Assembly (NCBI GenBank): GCA_043772355.1
Contig: JAYVGI010000140.1
Location: forward strand, 1-8,668
DNA length: 8,668 nucleotides
From: JAAFIP01 sp043772355
GTDB taxonomy: Bacteria > Pseudomonadota > Gammaproteobacteria > Burkholderiales > Burkholderiaceae_C
Direction: 5' to 3'
This document shows, piece by piece, positions 1 through 5,328 of the stretch. Under the pieces are notes generated by a model. The model searched no databases. It had not been told where the DNA came from and was given only the letters and a program-made list of their open reading frames with translations. Both the position numbers and the translations under genes were made by a program. The first letter of the stretch is position 1, and each line of letters starts with the position of its first letter.

Positions 1-198
1 CCAATATCCCGTTGATGGTGGGGCGGCTATCAGCGCGTCCCTATCGCCCCAAGGCAGGTCTTGCCAGTGGCACCGGTGGGCATTGCGGATAGAAATGTGC
101 GTACAAAATGGGTGTACTTTATGCAAAACGGCTGAAAATTCCGCGCTGGGAGTGGCAAAACCATGGGTTTCACCTGTTTGACCCTTTAAAACCCGCAT
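1..198 (-). CDS. Partial hypothetical protein, N-terminal part, runs off the left edge
   Basis: On the minus strand an ATG at 198 opens a frame that stays open for 66 codons to the window edge. It begins MRVLKGQTGETHGF and its last visible residues are APPSTGYW. I do not recognise the family and see no membrane segment, signal peptide or known motif. The start is weak because no clear Shine-Dalgarno sequence lies upstream. The ATG also overlaps by one base (TAATG) the stop of an upstream open frame that looks like translated repeat DNA. A plus-strand frame is open over bases 2-181, so coding on this strand is not certain. Against chance, the frame has no stop in 198 bases and continues beyond the window. 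It could be the 5' end of a real gene or a chance frame. Confidence 0.25.
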   Translation of the reverse strand, partial: MRVLKGQTGETHGFATPSAEFSAVLHKVHPFCTHISIRNAHRCHWQDLPWGDRDALIAAPPSTGYW

Positions 199-370
199 TA
201 GCCAGCAGTATTAAAGGGTTTGTAGCTATTGAATATATAGTGCCCGTGTTCAAGCGCAAGGAGAGCTTGGGTTGACGCACACATCGCCAGCGGAGCGTAA
301 ATATCGCCTGTGGTGACGCACAGATCTCCGGCGGCGGCGCAATGTGCCGACCACGCCGTGGAGACGTATG

Positions 371-438
371 CTATGTATTGCGTAGCTGTTCGCGCACATT
401 TCTTGCTGGCTATAGGCTGGTAGATTCTAAAAATCGGC
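371..438 (+). repeat. Dispersed short repeat, copy A
   Basis: This segment shares an ordered set of words with 5585-5636 (copy B): ctatgt, then agctg, then gcgcacattt, then ggctatag, at nearly the same spacing. Its right half also aligns with 1290-1336 (copy C), through ggctat followed by a tctaaaa-atc block. I remember repeats of this general form, with an agctg..gcgca core and a ggctata block, as abundant between genes in Comamonadaceae. That last point is memory, not computed here. Confidence 0.5.
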
Positions 439-585
439 ACTACTGGGTTGGTACAGGGTGGCTGGCGCGCTGGCGTTGGGAAGGGCTTGGCTTTTGTACG
501 GGAATCAGGCCGACGGCGCACCTTCAGCTACGCGGCCCATACTGTTCGCTCAAGCCGTTGGGTGTTGCTGCTCTGCTCTGGCATG

Positions 586-704
586 AAGATGTCTGCCCTG
601 GCTTGGTCACGTTGCGTCTTGGGCTTTTCAAGATGTCTGTCCTGGCTCGGTCACGTTGCGTCTTGGGCTTTTCAAGATGTCTGTCCTGGCTTGGTCACGT
701 TGCG
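586..704. repeat. 44-bp tandem repeat, about 2.7 copies
   Basis: Units begin at 586, 630 and 674, each with aagatgtctg. The first two are full 44-bp units and the third stops after 31 bp. The copies differ at only a few positions (for example gtctgccctgg against gtctgtcctgg). The period is not a multiple of three, so the array would shift reading frame each unit, which argues against coding. Across each unit junction the words tcttg and caaga can pair around a 7-base loop (617-633 and 661-677). The near identity of the copies points to recent expansion or slippage. Confidence 0.9.
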
Positions 705-763
705 GCGATGGAGGAATTTGCGCTGCAAAAATCCTGCGAAAACACGCGGATTAGTTGGTGGTG

Positions 764-800
764 ATCTGGAGGTTGTCCCCGCGCCTTTCTCCAGATTTTT
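764..800 (+). terminator. Terminator-like stem-loop with T-run
   Basis: An 8-bp perfect inverted repeat, atctggag (764-771) and ctccagat (789-796), is followed by T bases to 800, giving five T in a row including the last base of the stem. The 17-base loop is long for an intrinsic terminator, and no convincing gene ends just upstream on the plus strand. It could be the relic of a terminator from a lost gene or a chance hairpin. Confidence 0.3.
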
Positions 801-840
801 CATCGCAAACACGCTCCATCACCGCCTGCTGGCGTGGTCG

Positions 841-969
841 CTTTTGTCTCGCACCGGCTGTGTGATGGGCTCGAACTCGGTTGCTTTTGTCTCACACCGG
901 CTGTGTGCTGGGCTCGAACTTGGCTGCTTTTGTCTCGCACCCGCTGTGTGACGGGCTCGAACTTGGTTG
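841..969. repeat. 43-bp tandem repeat, 3 copies
   Basis: Three complete units start at 841, 884 and 927, each with cttttgtctc, and the array ends where unit similarity breaks at 970. Each unit carries a short dyad, for example cacac and gtgtg around cggct. The unit variants cgcac and cacac both still pair with gtgtg if G-T pairs are allowed. The 43-bp period is not a multiple of three, so this is not a protein repeat. It lies 136 bp from the 44-bp array but shares no clear unit sequence with it. Confidence 0.9.
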
Positions 970-1014
970 CGCATTGGAGTCTGGGAGCGCGCTGGCCGGA
1001 GCACATTTCCGACT

Positions 1015-1061
1015 CCCTCTCCCGCATGGCGGGAGAGGGCTGGGGTGAGGGCGTCCCCCAG
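1015..1061. repeat. GC-rich hairpin pair, dispersed-repeat type
   Basis: A perfect 11-bp stem, ccctctcccgc (1015-1025) with gcgggagaggg (1029-1039), closes on a 3-base loop (atg). It is followed at once by a second stem, ctgggg (1040-1045) with ccccag (1056-1061). The run of gggagaggg followed by ctggggtgaggg is familiar to me as an interspersed intergenic element of beta- and gammaproteobacteria, so this is best read as one copy of a REP-like family. No T-run follows, so it is not a classic terminator. Confidence 0.7.
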
Positions 1062-1289
1062 CACCCAACCCATCAGGCGCTACGGTGGTTTGCGCTCTGG
1101 CAATGCATTCACTCTCTTTACCGTAGCACTCCGTCTAAGCAGGCCAGTGGGGTACACTGGGGTGGACTAAAAATGGGAGTTTTGTACCGTACGCAGCCGC
1201 TGCGCACCGAAAACCTGCCCCACAGACCATCCACCAAGCGTCCACCGCCCCTCTTCGGCAAAACAGGCACTCCCCATTCCATAGCGGAG

Positions 1290-1336
1290 ACCCTATGTTT
1301 CTGGCTGGCTATTGCCCGATAAGATCTAAAATCAGC
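1290..1336 (+). repeat. Dispersed short repeat, copy C (partial, diverged)
   Basis: The segment aligns with the right half of the repeat at 371-438. Both read a ctatgttt-like or acatttct-like word, then ctggctat, about ten less conserved bases, then an atctaaaa-atc block. It ends 39 bp before the left end of the IS. Divergence is considerable and the match was made by eye. Confidence 0.35.
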
Positions 1337-1375
1337 GCTCAAGCAGCCAAATCTTCAGGTTCCAGCCGACTCTCA

Positions 1376-1390
1376 GCCCATCTTTGTCAC
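1376..1390 (+). repeat. Left terminal inverted repeat of the IS
   Basis: The sequence gcccatctttgtcac matches the reverse complement of 3479-3493 at 15 of 15 positions. Outward of base 1376 the match weakens (ctca against cttg). Inward it stops at once (atggcac against ttttaag). Confidence 0.85.
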
Positions 1391-1457
1391 ATGGCACAAC
1401 AAAACCCAATGAAATCATAAGCTTACGATTTTCAAAACGGCGTTATGGCACAACAAA
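1391..1457 (+). repeat. Subterminal motif, two direct copies at the left end of the IS
   Basis: The 13-mer atggcacaacaaa occurs at 1391-1403, directly abutting the left terminal repeat, and again at 1445-1457. The two starts are 54 bp apart, and a third copy in the same orientation lies at 3400-3412. Both left copies are followed by accc or ccc. In transposons such subterminal repeats are often transposase-binding sites. That role is inferred here, not shown. Confidence 0.7.
1410..1434. repeat. Near-perfect AT-rich palindrome inside the IS left end
   Basis: The segment pairs tgaaa-tcataagc with gcttacgattttca, apart from one mismatch and one extra base, and is centred on aagctt. It lies about 80 bp past the transposase stop, between the two left copies of the 13-mer. 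It may act as a weak transcription terminator for the transposase, a barrier to read-through into the IS, or a protein-binding site. The stem is AT-rich and no strong T-run follows, so the role is open. Confidence 0.5.
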
Positions 1458-1513
1458 CCCGCTGTTTCGGGGTTTGCGAGAAGACTCTGCGAGGTCAGTC
1501 AGAAGGGAGCCGC

Positions 1514-3346
1514 TCAGACCAGCGTGCGCTGCGTGCCGCCCGGGTTGGCAGACAGAGCCAAGACCTCGTAGATGCGTTGCTGATGAGGTTCAGGGCGAGT
1601 GGCTTTTCTGACATGCACCACGCGCCCATCGCGCCTGGTGAGTGTGCTGGTAATGCGCTGCTGGTTGCCCAAGGTTTGGCGCAGCCTCTCCCAGCTATCG
1701 TCAATGCCCTTTGCCTTGAGCTGCAAACGCATGGTGTGCACAAAGTGGTAGGCCAGCACGCTGATGAACAAATGCCCCTCAATGCGCCGTTCAACCTGGT
1801 GGTACACCGGACGCAGGCCCAGATCGGTTTTGAGGCTGCGAAACACCGACTCCAACTGGGTCAGCATCGTGTAGGTACGCCATAGCGTGGCATCATCCAG
1901 ACCGACCAAGGTGGTGCGCAGGCAGTACACCCCCGGATGCGTCGCCGCGCTGCCCTCTTTGGCCCGCCTGTCCCAGGTGATGGCCGTGGCATTGGTGCCG
2001 CTGTCATCGGCCTGCACCTGCACCTGGTAGTGCTGCGCAGCCCCAGCATAGCGCTGCTTGGCGCGGCCCACTCTCTGCATCACATCGGCCATGGCTTTAA
2101 TGCCCGCAGGTGTGCCCAAAGCAGCCGCTATCTTTTGCAAAGCGGCAACGAAGGCGCTGCTCTTGCTCTCATCCATGGCCCGCTCTTTGAGCTCTCTGCT
2201 GGGGGAGTGGCAGTACAGGTGTGCCTCGCCCGTGCCCTGGTCCATCACGCGCTGGATTTGGATGATCTGATCGCCCGCCGTGCGCACCTCAACGGCCTGC
2301 TGGGCATCAAACTGGCGCTTGCGCTGGCGTGATACCACGATGTAGTGGTACCCCTCTTGGCGCAGCCAGCTCAGATTGGCTTCGGTCGCAATGCCCGCAT
2401 CCATCACCACCGGTGCCCCTTTGGGCACGGCGAGTTGGCCCAGCATGTCTTTCAAGGTCTTGGGCTCGCTGGCGTTGCCAGCAAAGACTTGGCTCTTGCG
2501 CACAAAGCCGCTGCCGTCCAGCACCATGGCCAGGGTCACCAAAGGGCAGTCACTGCGTTTTTCTTTGCTGCGCCCGCGCGCCGCCTTGGGTGCCTTGGCC
2601 ACTGCGCCCTCGAAGTAGGTATTGGTCAGGTCGTACAGAGCGGCGCTGCCGGTAAAACCAAAGCTGCCTTGGGCTGCACCAAACAGATGCGCTTGCAGCG
2701 CCTCTCGGTGTTTGTACAGCACGTCCGAGCAGCGGTACAGCCGGTTCAAGTCCATCGCCTCAAAGTCAAAGCCTATCAGCTCGCCCAGGGCCGAGCGCTG
2801 TTGCAGCCAGGCATGGGTGGCCAGCTCACTGCCCGGCTGGGCCATGCGGCCTATGATGTTGCCCAGCGCTGCGGCGATCTGGGGGCGGTTCAGGCCTAAC
2901 TGGGCCAGTTTGTCCTCCAACCCACAGGCGCGTATGGCCGATAGCGCTGCGTGTTCAACGCCCACACTGCGCGGGCGTACCAGCTCCAGGGAGTCGATGT
3001 CTACCTCCTGGAAGCGCTCGGGCTCTTGAGCGCTTTGTGCCTTGCTGGCAGGTGTATCTGGCGTCCCCGCTGCGCGTGCTATGAGCTGGGCGGTGCAGCG
3101 CTGGGCCATGGCCTCTACGTTCTCAGGCAGCGCCTGCAATTGCAAGTGCGCCTGGCCGTGCAGCAAGGCCTCTATGCGCGAGCACAGCAACGCCCAGTCG
3201 GCTTGGGCGATGTCAAAGTGGCTGCCCAGATTGAGCAAGGTGCTTTGTTTGACCACCGAACCACTGCGCACGCCCTGCACCAGCCGATAGGTGTAGTAGG
3301 CCTGCGCGGTCTGTTTGCTGTTGGTGATGGTGCGCCTGATAAACAT
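1514..3346 (-). CDS. IS1634-family DDE transposase
   Basis: The 610-aa protein catalyses cut-and-paste type movement of the surrounding element, acting on its terminal repeats in the cytoplasm. It opens with MFIRRT and continues YYTYRLVQGVR, typical of the family N-terminus. The catalytic triad is visible as D239 in YDLTNTYFEG, D316 in VVMDAGIA and E499 in LTQLESVFRSLK. The IS4-type YREK signature reads Y492, L495 (in place of Arg), E499 and K506. The conserved RIEGHLFISVLAYH segment follows at about 521-534. The length suits the family and the frame has no stop or shift, so the enzyme may be active. The ATG at 3346 is the first in frame, but no clear Shine-Dalgarno sequence is visible. A small hairpin (tctac atg gtaga) lies directly upstream and could mask the start. 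Confidence 0.95.
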   Translation of the reverse strand: MFIRRTITNSKQTAQAYYTYRLVQGVRSGSVVKQSTLLNLGSHFDIAQADWALLCSRIEALLHGQAHLQLQALPENVEAMAQRCTAQLIARAAGTPDTPASKAQSAQEPERFQEVDIDSLELVRPRSVGVEHAALSAIRACGLEDKLAQLGLNRPQIAAALGNIIGRMAQPGSELATHAWLQQRSALGELIGFDFEAMDLNRLYRCSDVLYKHREALQAHLFGAAQGSFGFTGSAALYDLTNTYFEGAVAKAPKAARGRSKEKRSDCPLVTLAMVLDGSGFVRKSQVFAGNASEPKTLKDMLGQLAVPKGAPVVMDAGIATEANLSWLRQEGYHYIVVSRQRKRQFDAQQAVEVRTAGDQIIQIQRVMDQGTGEAHLYCHSPSRELKERAMDESKSSAFVAALQKIAAALGTPAGIKAMADVMQRVGRAKQRYAGAAQHYQVQVQADDSGTNATAITWDRRAKEGSAATHPGVYCLRTTLVGLDDATLWRTYTMLTQLESVFRSLKTDLGLRPVYHQVERRIEGHLFISVLAYHFVHTMRLQLKAKGIDDSWERLRQTLGNQQRITSTLTRRDGRVVHVRKATRPEPHQQRIYEVLALSANPGGTQRTLV

Positions 3347-3347
3347 A

Positions 3348-3360
3348 TCTACATGGTAGA
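3348..3360 (-). promoter_or_regulatory. Hairpin just upstream of the transposase start codon
   Basis: The words tctac (3348-3352) and gtaga (3356-3360) form a 5-bp stem around a 3-base loop, starting one base upstream of the transposase ATG at 3346-3344. No good ribosome binding site is visible there. Many IS elements limit transposase translation with structures at the start, so a similar role is possible, but a stem this short may be chance. Confidence 0.3.
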
Positions 3361-3397
3361 CGGAAAAGCAGGGCGGAAATTACGAGGCTTTAAATAT

Positions 3398-3412
3398 TAT
3401 GGCACAACAAAG
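3398..3412 (+). repeat. Subterminal motif, right copy in the IS
   Basis: The 15-mer ttatggcacaacaaa is identical to 1443-1457 and in the same orientation, although the terminal repeats are inverted. On the transposase strand it reads as tttgttgtgccataa, 52-66 bp upstream of the start codon, next to an AT-rich stretch (cataatattt) that could include a -10 box. It could therefore serve both as a transposase site and as a self-regulated promoter element. That dual role is inference. Confidence 0.6.
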
Positions 3413-3478
3413 CGTTTCTCGACCGACCCCACTGTTTATGCGGGTTCCCGGCGGGTAGGGGCAAAAAGGGGCTTAAAA

Positions 3479-3493
3479 GTGACAAAGATGGGC
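3479..3493 (-). repeat. Right terminal inverted repeat of the IS
   Basis: This is the exact reverse complement of 1376-1390. It lies 133 bp upstream of the transposase start and marks the end of the element facing the toxin-antitoxin operon. Confidence 0.85.
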
Positions 3494-3560
3494 CAAGACA
3501 TGATGGGGTTTGCAGGGCGCAACACTTAGGTTCGACGAACTCATCCATGACGCACTAGAT

Positions 3561-3977
3561 CTACACAGGTAAGTCAAAAATGATGATTTCAACCTGCTCT
3601 TGATTGTTTTCGACAACCTCCAAACAGGTATTGACCAAATCAGGCAGCAGTGCAATCTCTGCTAACGCAAAGTCAAACAGCGATTGCTGTCGCTGCAAAT
3701 CCATCATTAAAGCGCTGCTCAGGCAAATTAAACCTGCGTGTATGGTTTGCGCGCCATGCAGCCCGCCTTGGCTGCCCGGCTTGGCACCTCGAAAATCGCG
3801 CGCGTTCACCGTCACGAGGGTGTAATCCTCCGCAACCAAAAGCTCGATGAGCTTCCAGTCCTTCATTCCACCCCAACCTCTGTCCCGAACGCAAGTGCTT
3901 TGCACATGCCCCGCATCACGGGCCTGCCGGGCAAGTTCTGGCGAAAGGCATTCGTCAATCAACAGCTTTAGACTCAT
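3561..3977 (-). CDS. DUF5615/PIN-like toxin, VapC45-like
   Basis: The 138-aa product is the likely toxin of a type II TA pair, a PIN-fold nuclease expected to cleave RNA in the cytoplasm. It starts MSLKLLIDECLSPELA, with the acidic pair D8-E9 of the first active-site strand. D40 lies in GGMKDWKLIE, and the strand TLVTVNARDF (T53-F62) supplies N58 and D61. In many relatives this strand reads TnDrDF, so the first Asp is Asn-Ala here. The C-terminus ends IIIFDLPV, as is common in the family. I chose the ATG at 3977 because it overlaps the antitoxin stop as ATGA, and the homology begins there. A longer frame back to 4025 would lie inside the antitoxin gene. The purine-rich word gaggg sits just before the ATG, and translational coupling is likely. 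Family assignment is firm; nuclease activity is inferred. Confidence 0.85.
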   Translation of the reverse strand: MSLKLLIDECLSPELARQARDAGHVQSTCVRDRGWGGMKDWKLIELLVAEDYTLVTVNARDFRGAKPGSQGGLHGAQTIHAGLICLSSALMMDLQRQQSLFDFALAEIALLPDLVNTCLEVVENNQEQVEIIIFDLPV

Positions 3978-4639
3978 ACCCTCGCATTGCCCGCGCGAAC
4001 TGTCTTTTGGCTTCGCACCTTCCAACCAACAGGTAATGCATCCGATTTCACGGGGCGGCCACGGCGCGGGTGAATCGCTTGGTATACACCTGCGGCATCC
4101 AGCAACTCCTGCGTCAAACTTGGATAGTCTAGTTGTAGCTGCGCAAAACTGCGTCCGCTACGGTGCATTGCCACCAGGGTATCCACCGACAGGCGTGTTC
4201 CCTTAACCACGGGTTGACCGCCCAATATGTCCGGATCTTGCACGATCAATCTATGCGCGTCCTGGATTTGCGCGGTGCGCACCTGAGCCTGCGTAACGAA
4301 CGCGTCTAGTTTGATTTCAAAATTTTTGAAGCCCACATCCCAATCCATGATCGCTGGCTGAAAATTCAATGCCAGAAGGTCATCCGCGTCTGAGCGAGCC
4401 AGTACACGTCTGCAGACCTGAGTGATCACAAATCGCCTGGCTGAAGCCGTTAGATCATCATCCAAGTCAAAATAAAACTTCGCGAATGCCGCACTGATGC
4501 GAGTAAAAAATCGCCCATTTTGATTGACAACAAAAGGGTCCACCAACACATTTTCATCAAACAAACGCTGCAACTGCCGGTCACTCAAACCCGCAATATA
4601 GGCAGCCTCGGCAGCTGGGACATAAGCTGTAGAAAGCAT
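3974..4639 (-). CDS. DUF433 antitoxin with DNA-binding-like N-terminus, VapB45-like
   Basis: The 221-aa product is the first gene of the operon and the likely antitoxin and autorepressor. Residues about 8-57 (PAAEAAYIAGLSDRQLQRLF and onward) look like a helix-turn-helix of the MerR or excisionase type, suited to operator binding. A middle part of about 60-125 is unassigned. Residues about 132-190 are a DUF433 domain, with DPDILGGQPVVKGTRLSV near 135-152 and the typical YPSLT motif. The basic tail after PRRGRP (191-196) may contact DNA or toxin. This long form recalls Rv2018/Rv2019 (VapBC45) of Mycobacterium tuberculosis. I chose the ATG at 4639 because TGGAG (4650-4646) lies six bases upstream. 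A TTG at 4651 in the same frame would place that site inside the gene. The stop overlaps the toxin start by four bases. Confidence 0.85.
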   Translation of the reverse strand: MLSTAYVPAAEAAYIAGLSDRQLQRLFDENVLVDPFVVNQNGRFFTRISAAFAKFYFDLDDDLTASARRFVITQVCRRVLARSDADDLLALNFQPAIMDWDVGFKNFEIKLDAFVTQAQVRTAQIQDAHRLIVQDPDILGGQPVVKGTRLSVDTLVAMHRSGRSFAQLQLDYPSLTQELLDAAGVYQAIHPRRGRPVKSDALPVGWKVRSQKTVRAGNARV

Positions 4640-4661
4640 AGCGTGCTCCAAAATTTAATTA

Positions 4662-4721
4662 CTCCGAACGACGGGAATGATTATAGACCCATCGCTTCGG
4701 TCATCAAACTTTATTTCGGAG
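4662..4721. promoter_or_regulatory. Inverted repeat bracketing the TA promoter, candidate operator
   Basis: The word ctccgaa at 4662-4668 is mirrored by ttcggag at 4715-4721. The match extends outward with aatt on both sides, offset by one base on the left. The half-sites are 53 bp apart, close to five DNA turns, and enclose both promoter boxes, so a dimeric antitoxin could bind both on one face. A further ttcgg lies at 4696-4700 in the spacer. Autoregulation by the antitoxin-toxin complex is usual for such operons. The site itself is a prediction. Confidence 0.5.
4680..4707 (-). promoter_or_regulatory. Sigma-70-type promoter of the TA operon
   Basis: On the minus strand a perfect TATAAT (4685-4680) lies 16 bp from TTGATG (4707-4702), which matches the -35 consensus at four of six positions. 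Transcription would start near 4673, leaving a leader of about 35 bases with the TGGAG site before the antitoxin ATG. Confidence 0.7.
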
Positions 4722-4724
4722 AAT

Positions 4725-5328
4725 TTACAGTTTCACCTTCAACCCCGTAGTCTTACCCAAGTCCACCGGCGCATCCGCTTGGTTATCCGCCAATAGCTGA
4801 CTGAGCCAGCTACTGCCCTGGCTTGGTGGTGGACTACCGCCTGCCAGGCTGGCGGCTGTGCCATTGCCGCCCCAGTTGATGGCGGGTGCGCTGGCGTTGC
4901 TGGTCTGCATGCCCGAGTTAATCACCACATAGTGGATGCCCTGGTCATCCTCACTGCTGCTGGCGGGTCTGGCGCTCTGGGCGCTGGATGTCACCACAAT
5001 GCTGGCGCTGGAGGCGGTTTTGGCACTGGTGGTGTTTGCTACTGTGCTGGTGGCCATGGTGGCTGCTGATGTAGCTGCCGCGCCCGAGGTCTGGCAGCTC
5101 TCCACATTGCTGGCCACCTGTAGGCTGATGGCGCCTGTGGCTGTCAACTTGCCATCACTCACCGTATAGCTAAAGCTGTCGTTCCCCGTGTAGCCCTTGT
5201 TGGGCTTGTAGGTATAGGTGCCGTCAGCATTCTTGGTCAGGGTGCCTTTGGCCGGGTTGGTCAGGGTGATGGTTAGGCAATCGCCATCCACATCGCTGGC
5301 CAGGCTGCGCAGGTCGATTTTGATGCTA
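4725..5328 (-). pseudogene. C-terminal remnant of a large Ig/cadherin-repeat surface protein
   Basis: The remaining reading frame codes for about 200 residues of a repeat-type extracellular protein. It holds one bacterial Ig or cadherin-like domain: DLRSLASDVDGD, then ADGTYTYKPNKGYTGNDSFSYTVSDG, then a strand ending ISLQV (given here in parts). A long Ser/Thr/Ala linker follows, and then an acidic tail ending GLKVKL. A Trp-containing tail of this kind (SSWLSQLL) is common at the end of very large Burkholderiales adhesins, which are often exported by type I systems. The 5' part is missing. The frame stays open to a stop at 5402-5400, but the sequence beyond about 5328 is the antisense of aroE. 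The only nearby start is a TTG at 5339 with no ribosome site. The fragment is therefore probably not expressed. Its stop at 4725 lies 18 bp from the TA promoter. Confidence 0.75.

Larger units (their letters stand above)
199..1375. other. Gene-poor, repeat-rich region between the left-edge frame and the IS
   Basis: No open frame here looks like a real protein. The longer ones run through tandem or dispersed repeats, shift frame from repeat unit to repeat unit, and give low-complexity products rich in Cys, Trp and Arg. What the stretch does hold is listed separately: two tandem arrays, a terminator-like stem-loop, a GC-rich hairpin and dispersed-repeat copies. There is also a loose direct repeat of about 41 bp period (274-314 and 315-355, both opening with gacgcaca or gacgcacac). 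I see no tRNA, rRNA or CRISPR array. Confidence 0.6.
1376..3493 (-). mobile_element. Complete insertion sequence, IS1634 type (IS4 superfamily), 2118 bp
   Basis: The element is defined by perfect 15-bp terminal inverted repeats, gcccatctttgtcac at 1376-1390 and its reverse complement at 3479-3493. It carries one intact transposase on the minus strand. Between each terminal repeat and the gene lies an unusually long subterminal segment, about 120 bp at the left and 130 bp at the right. A second, looser inverted match lies inside these: aacccgc..gggg..cgagaa from 1456, against the reverse complement of 3417-3446. The bases just outside the termini (ctca on the left, caag on the right) do not form an obvious target-site duplication, so exact ends could be off by a few bases. 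IS1634 itself is known for long, variable target duplications. The element sits 67 bp past the stop of the toxin gene, with transposase and TA operon on the same strand. Confidence 0.85.

Noticed and set aside
841..969. Possible tRNA 3' fragments in the 43-bp repeat (minus strand shows gagttcgagccc, like a T-loop).
   Set aside because: The bases around the TTCGA word do not form a 5-bp T-stem, and there is no acceptor stem, anticodon arm or CCA end.
586..969. CRISPR array.
   Set aside because: The repeats are directly adjacent with no unique spacers, and no cas genes are present.
342..1322. Several open frames of 140-167 codons on the plus strand and shorter ones on the minus strand.
   Set aside because: They run through tandem or dispersed repeats, overlap each other, have low-complexity Cys/Trp/Arg-rich products, and lack ribosome sites.
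1443..3412. The repeated 15-mer ttatggcacaacaaa as a target-site duplication around the transposase.
   Set aside because: All copies lie inside the terminal inverted repeats, and a third copy exists at 1391. They are internal motifs of the IS.
1456..3446. The looser inverted match aacccgc..gggg..cgagaa as the IS ends.
   Set aside because: A perfect 15-bp inverted repeat lies further out at 1376-1390 and 3479-3493, so the inner match is subterminal.
3978..4025. A longer toxin start at 4025.
   Set aside because: The extra 16 residues lie within the antitoxin gene and do not resemble the family. The ATGA overlap at 3977-3974 marks the start.
4640..4651. A TTG start at 4651 for the antitoxin.
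   Set aside because: It would swallow the TGGAG ribosome site, which is well placed for the ATG at 4639.
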